A stretch of 64,000 nucleotides of DNA from Aequorivita iocasae (GCF_016757735.1 NZ_CP068439.1:1736001-1800000), one strand, 5' to 3'. Positions 9,080-18,831 are shown, counted from the stretch's first letter. Translations and numbers: made by a program. Notes: generated from the letters alone by a model not told the origin.

Positions 9080-9952
9080 ATGATACGATATATTTTAATA
9101 GCTCTATTATTTTTCTCCTTTACCGCCAATGCCCAAAACATTAGCGGCCAAGCCTATTATGAATCTAAAACCACGGTAGATATGGATGCTCTTGGCGGAG
9201 GTAGTGAAATGAGCGAGGAGATGAAAAAAACCGTCGCCCAAATGATGAAAAGTGCTTTGGAGAAAACCTACATTTTAACTTTCAATAAAGAAGAATCAAT
9301 ATATAAAGAACAGGAAAAGCTGGATGCCGCATCTATGAATCCCGGATTTAAGATGATGATGAGCAGCTACACACCGGGTGCTCAGTATAAAAATCTTAAA
9401 ACAGGGCAGATTGTGGAAGAGAACGAATTTTTCGGAAAACAATTTTTAGTGACAGATTCCATTAAGCATTTAGATTGGCAAATAACCAAGGAGTCCAAAA
9501 CCATTGGGCAATACATCGCTTTTAAAGCCACGGCTGTTAAAAAAGTAGATCCCAATGATTACAGCATGGCGCGCCCAAAAAAGAAGGACGAAAAAGAAAA
9601 TGCTGAAGTAAAAAAAGATTCTACGCAACCACAAGACCCGATGGATATGATTGAAATTCCAGAGGAAATTGAAGTTACGGCTTGGTTTACCCCACAAATT
9701 CCCGTGAGCAACGGCCCCGGGGAATATGCCGGACTGCCCGGACTTATTTTGGAACTGAACGTTTATAGAACCACACTTTTATGTTCCAAAATAGTGATGA
9801 ACCCAAAAGAAGCTGAAAAAATTGAACCTCCCAAAAAAGGAAAAGAAGTAACCCGCGAGGAATATGTAAAAATCGTAAAAGAGAAAACAGACGAGCTTCG
9901 TGAAAACTTTCAAAATCGTGGGGGCAATGGACGTCGCGGTGGAGGATTTTAA
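9080..9952 (+). CDS. GLPGLI family protein
   Basis: A 290-residue exported protein with a signal peptide (MIRYILIALLFFSFTANAQ) and the diagnostic motif AGLPGLILELN near residue 220, which defines this Bacteroidota-specific family. Its molecular role is unknown; such genes usually sit beside a TonB-receptor-like outer-membrane protein, as here. The central part is Lys/Glu-rich and the tail ends in a Gly/Arg-rich NRGGNGRRGGGF. The longer start at 9053 lies inside the promoter -7 box, so ATG 9080 is used. The receptor gene starts 89 bases downstream, probably in the same transcript. Confidence 0.9.
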   Translation: MIRYILIALLFFSFTANAQNISGQAYYESKTTVDMDALGGGSEMSEEMKKTVAQMMKSALEKTYILTFNKEESIYKEQEKLDAASMNPGFKMMMSSYTPGAQYKNLKTGQIVEENEFFGKQFLVTDSIKHLDWQITKESKTIGQYIAFKATAVKKVDPNDYSMARPKKKDEKENAEVKKDSTQPQDPMDMIEIPEEIEVTAWFTPQIPVSNGPGEYAGLPGLILELNVYRTTLLCSKIVMNPKEAEKIEPPKKGKEVTREEYVKIVKEKTDELRENFQNRGGNGRRGGGF

Positions 9953-10040
9953 TTAGAAATGCCACTTTGTGCATTTAGTGAAAACTTCCGTTTTGTATGT
10001 TTAAACCATTCCCTTTCCCATTAAATCGAATGAAATTTCA

Positions 10041-12800
10041 ATGAATAAATTCATTACAATTTTTTATTTGCTTTTCTCCTTTTCACTTTCAGCCCAAAGC
10101 ATAAAAGTAAAAGGAACCATAAAAGACAGCATTGGGAATCCGCTGGAATTTGCCAATGTTATTGCGTCCATAAAATCTTCGGGAGCCACAGAATCCTACG
10201 GAATCACAAACTACCAAGGGCGTTATCAACTCGATCTTCCGAAAGGAAATACGTATATTTTAAGAACAAGCTTTCTGGGATATGAAACAAAGGAGCAAAC
10301 CGTTAATGTTACCGCTAATTCGGAAAATATTGATTTGGATTTCATTTTAAATCCACAGGAAAACCAATTGGACGATGTGGAAATTGTCTACGAAATGCCG
10401 GTAACCGTAAAAGGTGACACCATTGTTTACAATGCTGATAGTTTCACAAACGGAGATGAAAGAAAGCTGGGCGATGTAATGAAGAAACTTCCCGGTGTTG
10501 AGGTAAATGATGAAGGTGAAATTCAAGTAGAGGGCAAAACCGTGAGTAAAGTAATGGTAGAGGGAAAGGATTTTTTTGATGGCGATAGTAAACTTGCAAC
10601 AAAAAATATTCCCGCCGATGCCGTTGATAAAGTGGAGGTTTTAAGAAATTATAACGAAGTAGACCAAATGCGCGGCCTTGGCAACGATCGCGACAATGTG
10701 GCCATAAACATTAAACTGAAAGAAGGGAAGAAAAATTTTTGGTTTGGAGAAGTTACTGCCGGCGCAGGAATTGCCGATGAATACGGTGACGATAACGGAC
10801 GCTATTTGGTGCATCCGAAGCTCTTCTATTACAGCCCAAAATACAGTATAAACGTAATTACGGATTTCAACAATATTGGGGAGGTGCCGTTTACGTTTCG
10901 GGATTATTTCAACTTTACAGGTGGTTTTAAAAACTTCAATAAAGGCGGTGGAACCAGTTTTAGAATTAGCGATAGCGACCTCGGTTTTGCTGTTTCACAG
11001 AACGATCGTGCAAAAAGTATCGATGCAAAATTTGTTGCTGGAAATTTCAGTTATGCGGTAAACGACAAACTGGATATTAGCGGCTTTGGAATTTTGAGCG
11101 ACAACAAAACAAACATTGTAAACAATTCCATTCGGCAGTTTATTGAAGAAGGAATCACTGAAAACACCAGTACTAATAACGACCAACGCAACCAATTGGC
11201 GATGCTGAAATTGAGCAGTACCTATAAACCAAACACAAATTTTCAGTTGGATTACGACGCACTTATCAAAACTTCAAAGCAAACGGAGGACGACGCCACC
11301 ATTTCTATAGTGGGCGGTAATGAAAACGACATTGAAGAAGTGAAGGAAAACAAGCCTTTTTCCATCAATCAAACGGCAAATGCTTACTATACTTTAAACG
11401 ATAAAAACATTTTTGCAGCAGAAGTTCAGCATCTCTATCAAAACGAAGATCCGTTTTATCAAGCTGTGCAGGATTCCATTCCGTTTCGTGGCGTTTTTAC
11501 GCAAATAAATCCGTTGGATCCTTTTAATAGTGATGCTGATACTTTTGATCCTTTGGAACAAGCTGATCGATATAATGTGAATCAAAACAAAACGGTAAAT
11601 AGCAACAAGCTGGACGCAAAGGTAGATTATTACTATGTTCTCAACAATGTGTGCAATTTAAATTTTACGGTTGGAACTACCTATAGCCACCAAAAATTCA
11701 ATTCTTCAATTTTCCAGGTTTTGGATAATGCCAACCAAAATGATTTTACCGATAATGATTTCAATAATGATGTAACCTATACTTTTACCGATGCTTTTTT
11801 TGGACTTCATTATAAGTTGAAAAGCGGGAAATTTATCTTTAATCCGGGCGTTACGCTTCACAATTATAATCTGAAAAACGAGCAATTGGGCGCCACTTCC
11901 ACTCAAAACGATTGGAGGGTTCTGCCCGATGTGAATGTAGTTTTGGAATTGAAGAAAAGTGAAAATTTGCGTTTTAACTATGCAATCACTTCAGAATACA
12001 GCGATGTTAATAATTATGCCGAAGCCTACGTTTTCAATAATTACAACCGTCTATTCCGCGGAAATCGGGGACTGGAAAATTCGCTTTCGCACAGTTATAA
12101 TTTAACCTATTTCAGTTTTAATCTTTTCAACTACACCAACATCGGCGGAAATTTAAGTTATACCCGACGCATCGATGCAATCAAGACGGATACAGATTTG
12201 GTGGGAATAAGCCAAGTGAGCAGAGCCATTAATTTTGACAGCAATTTTCCCGACGAAACGTTTTCAGCTGTGGGACGGTTTAGCAAAACAATTAAGAAGG
12301 TACAGTTCAAGCTTGATGCGGCCGTTTTCTTGAGCAAGACTAACAATATCATTAACAGGGAAATCCGCGCAAGTGAAAGTTTTACGCAGAATTATAACGC
12401 CAGTGTCTTAAGTAATTTCAAGAGTTTTCCAAATTTTGAAGTGGGCTATCGCTTTATGAAAAATGATTACGACAACGGCGGTTCCACCCAGATATTTTTT
12501 ACAAATCGCCCCTATGCCAATGTAAATATTCGGTTTTTGAAAAACTTCAATCTTTTTGCGGAGTGGGATTATTACAATTATACGAATCAGGCCAAAACGA
12601 TAGAGAACAGCTACTCTTTCTTTAACGCAAATCTCTATTACCAAAACGGCGAAAGTCCGTGGGAATTTTCCGTGCAGGCAACAAATATTCTCGATACCGA
12701 ATCCATTAATAACGATAGTTTTAATGATCAATTCAACACAACTTCGCAGTATTTTGTGATGCCCCGTATTGTGATGTTCGTTATAAAATATGATTTGTAG
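10041..12800 (+). CDS. Outer-membrane beta-barrel receptor with carboxypeptidase-regulatory-like N-domain
   Basis: A 919-residue outer-membrane protein. After a signal peptide (MNKFITIFYLLFSFSLSAQS) comes a carboxypeptidase-regulatory-like beta domain (about residues 22-110: GTIKDSIGNPLEFANVIA), then a plug-like region (KKLPGVEVNDEGEIQVEGK) and a long beta-barrel with alternating aromatic strands. It resembles TonB-dependent receptors but belongs to the group usually annotated as outer membrane beta-barrel protein; no TonB box is obvious. The ligand is unknown. Pairing with the upstream GLPGLI gene is typical in flavobacteria, suggesting joint function at the cell surface. Confidence 0.9.
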   Translation: MNKFITIFYLLFSFSLSAQSIKVKGTIKDSIGNPLEFANVIASIKSSGATESYGITNYQGRYQLDLPKGNTYILRTSFLGYETKEQTVNVTANSENIDLDFILNPQENQLDDVEIVYEMPVTVKGDTIVYNADSFTNGDERKLGDVMKKLPGVEVNDEGEIQVEGKTVSKVMVEGKDFFDGDSKLATKNIPADAVDKVEVLRNYNEVDQMRGLGNDRDNVAINIKLKEGKKNFWFGEVTAGAGIADEYGDDNGRYLVHPKLFYYSPKYSINVITDFNNIGEVPFTFRDYFNFTGGFKNFNKGGGTSFRISDSDLGFAVSQNDRAKSIDAKFVAGNFSYAVNDKLDISGFGILSDNKTNIVNNSIRQFIEEGITENTSTNNDQRNQLAMLKLSSTYKPNTNFQLDYDALIKTSKQTEDDATISIVGGNENDIEEVKENKPFSINQTANAYYTLNDKNIFAAEVQHLYQNEDPFYQAVQDSIPFRGVFTQINPLDPFNSDADTFDPLEQADRYNVNQNKTVNSNKLDAKVDYYYVLNNVCNLNFTVGTTYSHQKFNSSIFQVLDNANQNDFTDNDFNNDVTYTFTDAFFGLHYKLKSGKFIFNPGVTLHNYNLKNEQLGATSTQNDWRVLPDVNVVLELKKSENLRFNYAITSEYSDVNNYAEAYVFNNYNRLFRGNRGLENSLSHSYNLTYFSFNLFNYTNIGGNLSYTRRIDAIKTDTDLVGISQVSRAINFDSNFPDETFSAVGRFSKTIKKVQFKLDAAVFLSKTNNIINREIRASESFTQNYNASVLSNFKSFPNFEVGYRFMKNDYDNGGSTQIFFTNRPYANVNIRFLKNFNLFAEWDYYNYTNQAKTIENSYSFFNANLYYQNGESPWEFSVQATNILDTESINNDSFNDQFNTTSQYFVMPRIVMFVIKYDL

Positions 12801-12881
12801 AATATAATATTCCGTTAAACTGGAAACCGCCACTGCTAACTGCAGCTCAAATTTCATATCTTTCCATAAAAAATTCTCGCT

Positions 12882-13496
12882 ATGCGAAATATCCTTCTCG
12901 GAATTGTAATCGCCTTTGTTATCGTCTTCGGTCTTCGTTATTGTGAAAACCGAAAAGACAATCGCGAACAATTGGAAGCCAACACGGCACTGATTCAAAA
13001 AGAACTGAAAAACGTGGGCAAGTTAATTGTTACTGAAGGGAGTTATGCGCAGGTTTTTAGTTATAGCGACAGCAAGGATTTGATGTACGGCCTATTCGAC
13101 GCGCGAAAAAGGGCATTGATTGTGGTCAATGCCAAGGCAACAATTGCCTATGATTTAAGTGAAGTGAAAACTGATATTGATGAAACTACAAAGACGGTGA
13201 CCATTACAAATATTCCCGAACCGGAGCTTTCCATAAATCCAAACATACAGTATTACGATGTTACACAAGATTACTTAAACCAGTTCACCGCAACAGATTA
13301 CAACAAAATAAAAAGCCGGGTTGAAAAGTCGCTACGAAAAAAGATTGAAGCTTCAGAATTGCGCACGAATGCCGAAAACAGGTTAATTTCTGAACTTCAG
13401 AAAATTTATATTCTCACCAACTCAATGGGGTGGACGCTTAAATACAATTCCACAATAGTCGAAAACGAAGCGGAGCTGCAAAAGCTGAAACTATAG
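12882..13496 (+). CDS. DUF4230 domain protein
   Basis: A 204-residue protein with one N-terminal membrane anchor (ILLGIVIAFVIVFGL, residues 4-18) and a DUF4230 domain: a beta-rich region with LIVTEGSYAQVFSY and KATIAYDLSEV, then a helical C-terminal part with LRTNAENRLISELQKI. Members are widespread and membrane-anchored; no function is established. The last 6 bases overlap the convergent nuclease gene. Confidence 0.8.
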   Translation: MRNILLGIVIAFVIVFGLRYCENRKDNREQLEANTALIQKELKNVGKLIVTEGSYAQVFSYSDSKDLMYGLFDARKRALIVVNAKATIAYDLSEVKTDIDETTKTVTITNIPEPELSINPNIQYYDVTQDYLNQFTATDYNKIKSRVEKSLRKKIEASELRTNAENRLISELQKIYILTNSMGWTLKYNSTIVENEAELQKLKL

Positions 13497-13817
13497 CATA
13501 TATTCCTTTGCATGCCCGTTCTGCACTAGCCATTGGTTCAAATCAACGCCGTCTATAATAATGTTTGCGAGATAGCGACCGTACTTTTCCTGCTTGTCCT
13601 TATAAGAGTTTATGGTAACCTCCTTATCCAGAATCATAGCCCGCACAATATCGCGAACCACTAATCCCTTTTCTCTTTCCTCTCCTCTAATTTCTGGAGT
13701 GTCTATTCCATAGAGTCGAAATTTCATTTGCTGAAAATGGTAAAACCCTAAATCTACCATCGCGGTAATGGTATCTCCATCATAAACGTCTATAACCTTT
13801 GCTTTGTATTGATACAT
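13491..13817 (-). CDS. Thermonuclease-family (SNase-like) protein
   Basis: A small 108-residue staphylococcal-nuclease-like OB-fold protein. The hallmarks are visible in order: DVYDGDTITA, RLYGIDTPE, then EKG and KYGRYLANI, covering the Ca2+-binding and catalytic Arg/Glu/Arg positions. Family enzymes cleave single-stranded DNA and RNA. No signal peptide or membrane segment is present, unlike many exported relatives, so it may act in the cytoplasm or leave by an unseen route. Its 3' end overlaps the DUF4230 gene by 6 bases. Confidence 0.85.
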   Translation of the reverse strand: MYQYKAKVIDVYDGDTITAMVDLGFYHFQQMKFRLYGIDTPEIRGEEREKGLVVRDIVRAMILDKEVTINSYKDKQEKYGRYLANIIIDGVDLNQWLVQNGHAKEYML

Positions 13818-13931
13818 AATTTCATTTTTTCGTTAGTTATTATAAAACTACAAAAAACTGAAATTCAACACTTTAAAATAATAAAGAAATTTTCTCGCTT
13901 CTTTCAGGAGGGTCGGGGAATATTATAGGGC

Positions 13932-14237
13932 TTATAATTTCTGGCTCAAACTAAACCATCCACCGCCGTTCATGGCCTCTATGCCGTTACTTTTTAGAAT
14001 TCCCGCCGCACTCGCACTGCGCATACCACTGGCACAGCAGGCAATTACGGGTTTATTCAATTTTTTTAATTCGCCAATTTTTGACGAAAGATGCTGTAGT
14101 GGAATGTTTTTAGACCCGGGAATGGCGCCGCTTTCATATTCGCCTTTGCTACGAACATCTACGATTATAGCGCCGCGGCTTTTAAAATCCTGTATTTTCT
14201 TTGTTTTGTTTCCGAATAAAAAATCAAATAGTCCCAT
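13932..14237 (-). CDS. Rhodanese-like protein
   Basis: A single rhodanese domain of 101 residues. GAIIVDVRSKGEYESGAIPGS and the active-site loop ACCASGMRSASAAG with the putative persulfide-forming Cys are visible. Such proteins move sulfane sulfur between thiols; the physiological partner is unknown. The N-terminus (MGLFDFLFGNKTKK) is short and mildly hydrophobic without being a clear signal peptide. It may be cotranscribed with the hydroxylase gene upstream, 35 bases away across a GTCGAAG-type repeat. Confidence 0.88.
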   Translation of the reverse strand: MGLFDFLFGNKTKKIQDFKSRGAIIVDVRSKGEYESGAIPGSKNIPLQHLSSKIGELKKLNKPVIACCASGMRSASAAGILKSNGIEAMNGGGWFSLSQKL

Positions 14238-14248
14238 ATAATATATTT

Positions 14249-14272
14249 TGTCACCCTGAGCTTGTCGAAGTG
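14249..14272. repeat. GTCGAAG-type dispersed repeat
   Basis: TGTCACCCTGAGCTTGTCGA, continuing to AAGTG, directly abuts the stop codon of the hydroxylase gene at 14273. Other copies of the family lie at 21339, 30929, 30988, 54394 and 59427. Confidence 0.7.
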
Positions 14273-16036
14273 TTAATTAATAATTTCTTTTGTTTCTAAA
14301 AGTGCCAATCCACCTTCAATCAAATGAGCAACTTTTGGTCGCGGTTGTTTCAAATTTAAAAGATGCTTTAAAACTTCTTCGGAAAAATTTGAATGAGATT
14401 GTGCGACCAATTCATAAATTTCCAGTGGAAGCAGCCAATCGGTTTGATGATTTTCTTTTAAAATTTTAAAGAATTGCTGAAGTTTTGTCGCGTCTATTTC
14501 TTCAGAATTACGAATTTCCCGAACCCCTTTGTAAAGGGAATTCAGTTCACTTTCCTTTTCAGAAAGTTGGGGTCTGATGGTTTCGCTGGTAGCATTGTGC
14601 GTCACTAAATTAAAAGAATGATAATCTGCAGCGCCCGCAAAGGCGGAAACAATTTCTTTGCCCACGGCCATATCGAAATCGCCCATTTCTGGAGAAAACA
14701 ACACTTCGTCTTTATATTTTACAGTGCAGTCCGTAAATTGAATGAGCATCAGTTCCCCGCGAAGGTTTCGAATTCCGGTGACGTTCAAACCTGCAACGGT
14801 TATTCCGCTTTCAAACTCGAAGGAAATCGGTTTTCCATCATAAAAATTATATGCCTGCAAATCGCGCGGCCCCATGTTTTCAATGGCTAGATTGATTCCC
14901 TTTAATTTCCCCAATGGCGAACGAAACCCTCTTTTATGCCGAACTATTCCGTGACCGATTACTTCTTTTTCACGGTATGAGAGTGCGGTCTCGCCTTCAG
15001 TTTCAAAATAGACAACTTCGTTATCGTCGTTTTTGATCATTCGTGAAAAGTGACCGCTAATTTGAAGTCCCGTGCTAATTTCAATCGTGCCGAGCTGTTT
15101 CGATTTTATAAGTTTTTTCAAGCCACGCCAACCGCCTTTCCGAACGGCCATGGTATTCGCAAACTCTTCCAAAACTTCCTGCAAATAGGCAAAATCTGGC
15201 GTTACGTAAAGTTGTGGCTGTGGTTTCGTAATGTCGAAATCTTGATAAGCCGCCTCAATAGAGTAGGGAATTTTCTTCACTTCTTCTTTCATGCACCAAA
15301 CGCTTTCGCCAATGGAAGATAGCAATCCTGCACCATAAATCTTTGGGTTTTCAACCGTGCCAACCATTCCGTATTCAACAGTCCACCAATGCAAATTTCG
15401 GATCAAGGATATTTCTGAAGGTTTTACTTTTTTGTTTTGAAGTTCCTCCACACGGGCTTCGGCCGCATTTATCAATTCCTGAGAGATACCTTCTGCTTCC
15501 TTTAAAATCGAAAGCTCACGAACAGCTTCATACATATCAATATCGTGCGCACTGGAAATTGCCTTTGCGCCCACTTCCCCAAAACGCCGCAGATATTCGG
15601 CATAATCGGGACTTGCAATAATGGGGGCATGGCCCGCGCCTTCGTGAATAATATCGGGGGCTGGAGTGTATTCTATGTTTTCCAGCTGGCGGATGTCGCT
15701 GGCAATTACAAGAACTTTATACCCCTGAAATTCCATAAAAGCATTGGGCGGAATAAATCCGTCAACAGCAACGGCAGCCCAACCTATTTCTTTCAAAATA
15801 CGATTCATCCCATACATCGATGGAATTTCATCTATGGAAATCCCGGTCTTTTTCAAACCCTCCACGTAACTTTCGTGTGCAACCTTGGCCAGATAATCCA
15901 CGTTTTTTCGCATTACATAGCGCCACACTGCTTGGTTTATGGGCGTGTATTGCTCATAATTCTGTGGTTTTATATATTGTTTTAAGTGTGGCGGTAACCG
16001 GTCCAGCAGGTCGTTGGTTTCAATCTTGCTTTCCAT
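14273..16036 (-). CDS. Aromatic amino acid hydroxylase (phenylalanine 4-monooxygenase-like)
   Basis: Probably hydroxylates phenylalanine to tyrosine using O2, Fe(II) and a pterin. The catalytic part lies in about the first 300 residues, with the iron-binding pair in HEGAGHAP (His near residues 130 and 135) and the following SPDYAEYLRRFGEVG. At 587 residues it is about twice the length of small bacterial enzymes; residues from about 320 to 587 form an extra C-terminal region without a domain I can name, seen in large Bacteroidota homologues. It is divergent from the TetR gene opening the paa cluster, linking two fates of phenylalanine. A TACTTTTG box on the minus strand (16041-16048) ends only 5 bases before the start codon, so the message may be nearly leaderless. 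Confidence 0.88.
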   Translation of the reverse strand: MESKIETNDLLDRLPPHLKQYIKPQNYEQYTPINQAVWRYVMRKNVDYLAKVAHESYVEGLKKTGISIDEIPSMYGMNRILKEIGWAAVAVDGFIPPNAFMEFQGYKVLVIASDIRQLENIEYTPAPDIIHEGAGHAPIIASPDYAEYLRRFGEVGAKAISSAHDIDMYEAVRELSILKEAEGISQELINAAEARVEELQNKKVKPSEISLIRNLHWWTVEYGMVGTVENPKIYGAGLLSSIGESVWCMKEEVKKIPYSIEAAYQDFDITKPQPQLYVTPDFAYLQEVLEEFANTMAVRKGGWRGLKKLIKSKQLGTIEISTGLQISGHFSRMIKNDDNEVVYFETEGETALSYREKEVIGHGIVRHKRGFRSPLGKLKGINLAIENMGPRDLQAYNFYDGKPISFEFESGITVAGLNVTGIRNLRGELMLIQFTDCTVKYKDEVLFSPEMGDFDMAVGKEIVSAFAGAADYHSFNLVTHNATSETIRPQLSEKESELNSLYKGVREIRNSEEIDATKLQQFFKILKENHQTDWLLPLEIYELVAQSHSNFSEEVLKHLLNLKQPRPKVAHLIEGGLALLETKEIIN

Positions 16037-16104
16037 AGTCCAAAAGTACTGTGTTTACTTTTAAAATTAATGGGAAACCTTAAAATTCCTATATTGCATC
16101 ATCT

Positions 16105-16674
16105 ATGAAAACAATCTCCCGAAAAGAGGAAATAATTGCGGTAGCCTCCCGTCTTTTTAAGGACAAAGGCTACAAAACTGTTTCTATGAGAGACATCGCA
16201 AAAGCAATGGACATAAAGGCTGCGAGTCTTTACAATCATATTAACAGGAAGCAGGAAATTCTTTCCGAAATCATTTTAAAGGTATCTGAAGAATTTACGG
16301 TAGGAATGAAAAAAGTGGTTTCGGAGGACATTACTGCAATTGATAAGGTTGAAAAGGTTATTGAAATGCACATTGATATTACGGTAAATCATTCCGAAGC
16401 ACTTGCGGCCTTGAACAACGATTGGATGCATTTGGAAAGTGAAGATTTAAAAGCTTTCGTGAAAATGCGGGAAGACTATGAAGAAAATTTCCGAAGCATT
16501 ATAAAACAAGGAATTGAAGCTGGAGAAATAAAGCCATATCATCCCGAAGTGATTCTATTCTCGATACTTTCCACATTGCGAACGCTGTATTTATGGTATC
16601 AAAAACGCGGAAAATTGGACGTGAATATTTTGAAAAAAGATATGGTTTCGGTGTTGATAAAGGGAATAATTTAA
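16105..16674 (+). CDS. TetR/AcrR family regulator, likely repressor of the paa cluster
   Basis: A 189-residue regulator with an N-terminal helix-turn-helix (about residues 8-50: VASRLFKDKGYKTVSMRDIA, then AASLYNHINRKQEIL) and a helical C-terminal ligand-binding domain with no close motif. Directly downstream, in the paaE promoter, lies a perfect inverted repeat of the kind TetR dimers bind (16713-16730). By analogy with PaaR-type TetR repressors it probably responds to phenylacetyl-CoA or a related CoA ester; ligand and target are inferred from position only. Confidence 0.85.
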   Translation: MKTISRKEEIIAVASRLFKDKGYKTVSMRDIAKAMDIKAASLYNHINRKQEILSEIILKVSEEFTVGMKKVVSEDITAIDKVEKVIEMHIDITVNHSEALAALNNDWMHLESEDLKAFVKMREDYEENFRSIIKQGIEAGEIKPYHPEVILFSILSTLRTLYLWYQKRGKLDVNILKKDMVSVLIKGII

Positions 16675-16701
16675 TAGGTATAGATTTGAAAATTACAGAG
16701 A

Positions 16702-16733
16702 TTTGCAATTCTAACTAACAAGCGTTAGTTTTG
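16702..16733 (+). promoter_or_regulatory. paaE promoter with TetR-type operator
   Basis: TTTG at 16702-16705 and TAGTTTTG at 16726-16733 form a consensus Bacteroidota promoter with a 20-base spacer. Inside it, AACTAAC-AAGC-GTTAGTT at 16713-16730 is a perfect 7-base inverted repeat with a 4-base centre that fills the spacer and overlaps the -7 box, so a bound dimer would block RNA polymerase. Confidence 0.72.
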
Positions 16734-16757
16734 TTAGCTTAATTCGACAAAAAACAG

Positions 16758-17831
16758 GTGGCAAAATTTCATAAAATAAAAGTAAAGGCCGTTTACAAAG
16801 AGACCGACGATTGCTCGGTGATCACTTTTGACGTGCCTTCAGATTTGGCTGAAAATTTCAATTTTAGACAAGGGCAACATTTAACCTTAAAAGCCGATAT
16901 TGACGGGGAAGATACTCGTAGGTCCTACAGTTTGTGTTCCAGCCCGATTGATAAGCAATGGCAGGTTGCCGTAAAAATGATTCCTGGGGGTAAATTTTCA
17001 ACTTTTGTAAATTCAAAATTGCAGGCTGGGGATACGTTGGAAATTATGGAGCCAAGCGGGATGTTTGGGGTGGAAATTGAAGCTGAAAAAGCCAAAAACT
17101 ATCTGTTTTTTGCCGCCGGAAGTGGGATTACTCCCTTGCTTTCAATGATAAAGACCCATTTGGCGCTTGAACCGAATTCCACTTGCAAGCTGTTTTATGT
17201 GAATAGAACGGCGAAATCCATTATCTTTAAAGAAGCTTTGGAGCAGCTTCGAAATGAATATTTCGGAAGACTGGAAATCTATTATTTCCTTACAAAGGAA
17301 CGTCGAGATATCGAGCTTTTCAACGGGCGTTTTGACGATGAAAAGATGAAAGTGCTGATTAAGAATTTCATCGATATTCCGGATACAAACGAAGTATTTT
17401 TGTGCGGTCCCGAAGAAATGGTTAGCTATGTGAGCAATTATTTGATTGATGCAGGTTTACCGAAGGAATTGATTCATTTTGAATTGTTCGTAACCGGATT
17501 GACCGAAGAAGATAAAAAACGCGCCGAACGTTTGTCGCAGCAAAATGTGGAAGGGGTGGAAGTGACCATTGTAGATGCAGGAAAAGAATTTCAATTCACA
17601 ATGACTAAAGATTTTGATAATATCCTCGATGCCGCTCTTGCTGCAGGTGCTGATTTGCCCTTTGCCTGCAAAGGTGGGGTTTGCAGCACTTGCAAATGCC
17701 AAATTTTGGAAGGCAGCGTAGAGATGAAAATAAATTATGCTTTGGAAGAAAAGGAAGTGGCGCAAAACTTTGTACTGAGTTGCCAAGCTGTGCCCACTTC
17801 GGAAAAAGTAAAAGTTGATTTTGATGTATAA
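16758..17831 (+). CDS. paaE: Phenylacetyl-CoA epoxidase, reductase subunit PaaE
   Basis: Transfers electrons from NAD(P)H through FAD and a 2Fe-2S centre to the PaaABC oxygenase that epoxidises phenylacetyl-CoA. The 357 residues show an FAD domain with RRSYSLCSSP, an NAD(P)-binding domain with FFAAGSGITPLLS and VFLCGPEEMV, and a C-terminal plant-type ferredoxin domain with CKGGVCSTCKC from about residue 303. The start is GTG at 16758; no ATG fits the N-terminus. First gene of the cluster, immediately after the promoter with the TetR-type palindrome. Confidence 0.96.
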   Translation: MAKFHKIKVKAVYKETDDCSVITFDVPSDLAENFNFRQGQHLTLKADIDGEDTRRSYSLCSSPIDKQWQVAVKMIPGGKFSTFVNSKLQAGDTLEIMEPSGMFGVEIEAEKAKNYLFFAAGSGITPLLSMIKTHLALEPNSTCKLFYVNRTAKSIIFKEALEQLRNEYFGRLEIYYFLTKERRDIELFNGRFDDEKMKVLIKNFIDIPDTNEVFLCGPEEMVSYVSNYLIDAGLPKELIHFELFVTGLTEEDKKRAERLSQQNVEGVEVTIVDAGKEFQFTMTKDFDNILDAALAAGADLPFACKGGVCSTCKCQILEGSVEMKINYALEEKEVAQNFVLSCQAVPTSEKVKVDFDV

Positions 17832-17833
17832 TT

Positions 17834-17872
17834 AGCTTATGGTATATAGCCTAAAGCTTAAAGCATATTAGT
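17834..17872. repeat. Heptad tandem between paaE and paaA
   Basis: Five words of 7 bases: AGCTTAT, GGTATAT, AGCCTAA, AGCTTAA, AGCATAT. They fill the gap between the paaE stop and the paaA start. Pairing between halves is weaker than at the other loci. Confidence 0.55.
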
Positions 17873-18829
17873 ATGACTGAAAAAGATATAAAAAATTTAG
17901 AGGAAATTTTCGAAGCCCGCATTGCGCGCGACGAAAAGATAGAGCCGAAGGATTGGATGCCTGAGAAATACAGGCAAACCCATATTCGGCAGATAAGCCA
18001 ACACGCGCATTCCGAAATCATTGGGATGCTTCCTGAAGGAAATTGGATTACCCGTGCCCCATCATTGCGCAGAAAGGCTGCATTACTTGCAAAAGTACAG
18101 GATGAAGCTGGTCACGGATTGTATCTGTATTCCGCCTGTGAAACCTTGGGTATTTCGCGGGATGAACTTTACGAGCAATTACATTCCGGCAAGGCGAAAT
18201 ATTCTTCCATATTCAACTACCCAACAATCACTTGGGCCGATATGGGCGCCATTGGTTGGCTGGTTGACGGTGCTGCTATTATAAACCAAGTGCCACTTTG
18301 CAATACTTCTTTTGGTCCCTACGCTCGTGCAATGGTTCGTGTGTGTAAGGAAGAAAGTTTCCACCAACGACAAGGTTATGAAATTATGCTTACCCTTTGC
18401 CGTGGCACCGAGGAGCAAAAAGCTATGGCGCAGGATGCCCTGAACCGTTGGTGGTGGCCAAGTTTGATGATGTTGGGCCCAACGGATGCGGAGTCGGTTC
18501 ATACAGAGCAATCCATGAAATGGAAACTGAAACGTAAAAGTAATGACGAACTTCGTCAGCAGTTTATAGACCAGACTGTACCTCAAGCTGATCTTTTGGG
18601 ACTTACAATTCCAGATCCAGACTTAAAATTTAATGAAGAAACCGGCCATTATGATTTCGGCGAAATTGATTGGGATGAATTTTGGCAAGTGGTGAAAGGC
18701 CACGGCCCGTGCAATAAAGAACGTATGAACGCCCGTATTAATGCTTGGGAAAATGGAGAATGGGTTCGTGATGCGGCAATGGCGTATGCTGAAAAGAATG
18801 AAAATAAAAAAGTAGCAAAAGCGAGTTGA
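17873..18829 (+). CDS. paaA: Phenylacetyl-CoA epoxidase, catalytic subunit PaaA
   Basis: Catalytic diiron subunit of the ring 1,2-epoxidase that converts phenylacetyl-CoA to the 1,2-epoxide. At 318 residues it has normal length. Motifs with metal-ligand Glu/His are visible: [20 protein letters not shown] near residue 80 and [15 protein letters not shown] near residue 160, in the ferritin-like fold. It works as a complex with PaaC (structural), PaaB and reductase PaaE. The gap to paaB, normally short, here holds a four-helix-bundle gene with flanking repeats. Confidence 0.97.
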   Translation: MTEKDIKNLEEIFEARIARDEKIEPKDWMPEKYRQTHIRQISQHAHSEIIGMLPEGNWITRAPSLRRKAALLAKVQDEAGHGLYLYSACETLGISRDELYEQLHSGKAKYSSIFNYPTITWADMGAIGWLVDGAAIINQVPLCNTSFGPYARAMVRVCKEESFHQRQGYEIMLTLCRGTEEQKAMAQDALNRWWWPSLMMLGPTDAESVHTEQSMKWKLKRKSNDELRQQFIDQTVPQADLLGLTIPDPDLKFNEETGHYDFGEIDWDEFWQVVKGHGPCNKERMNARINAWENGEWVRDAAMAYAEKNENKKVAKAS

Positions 18830-18831
18830 TT

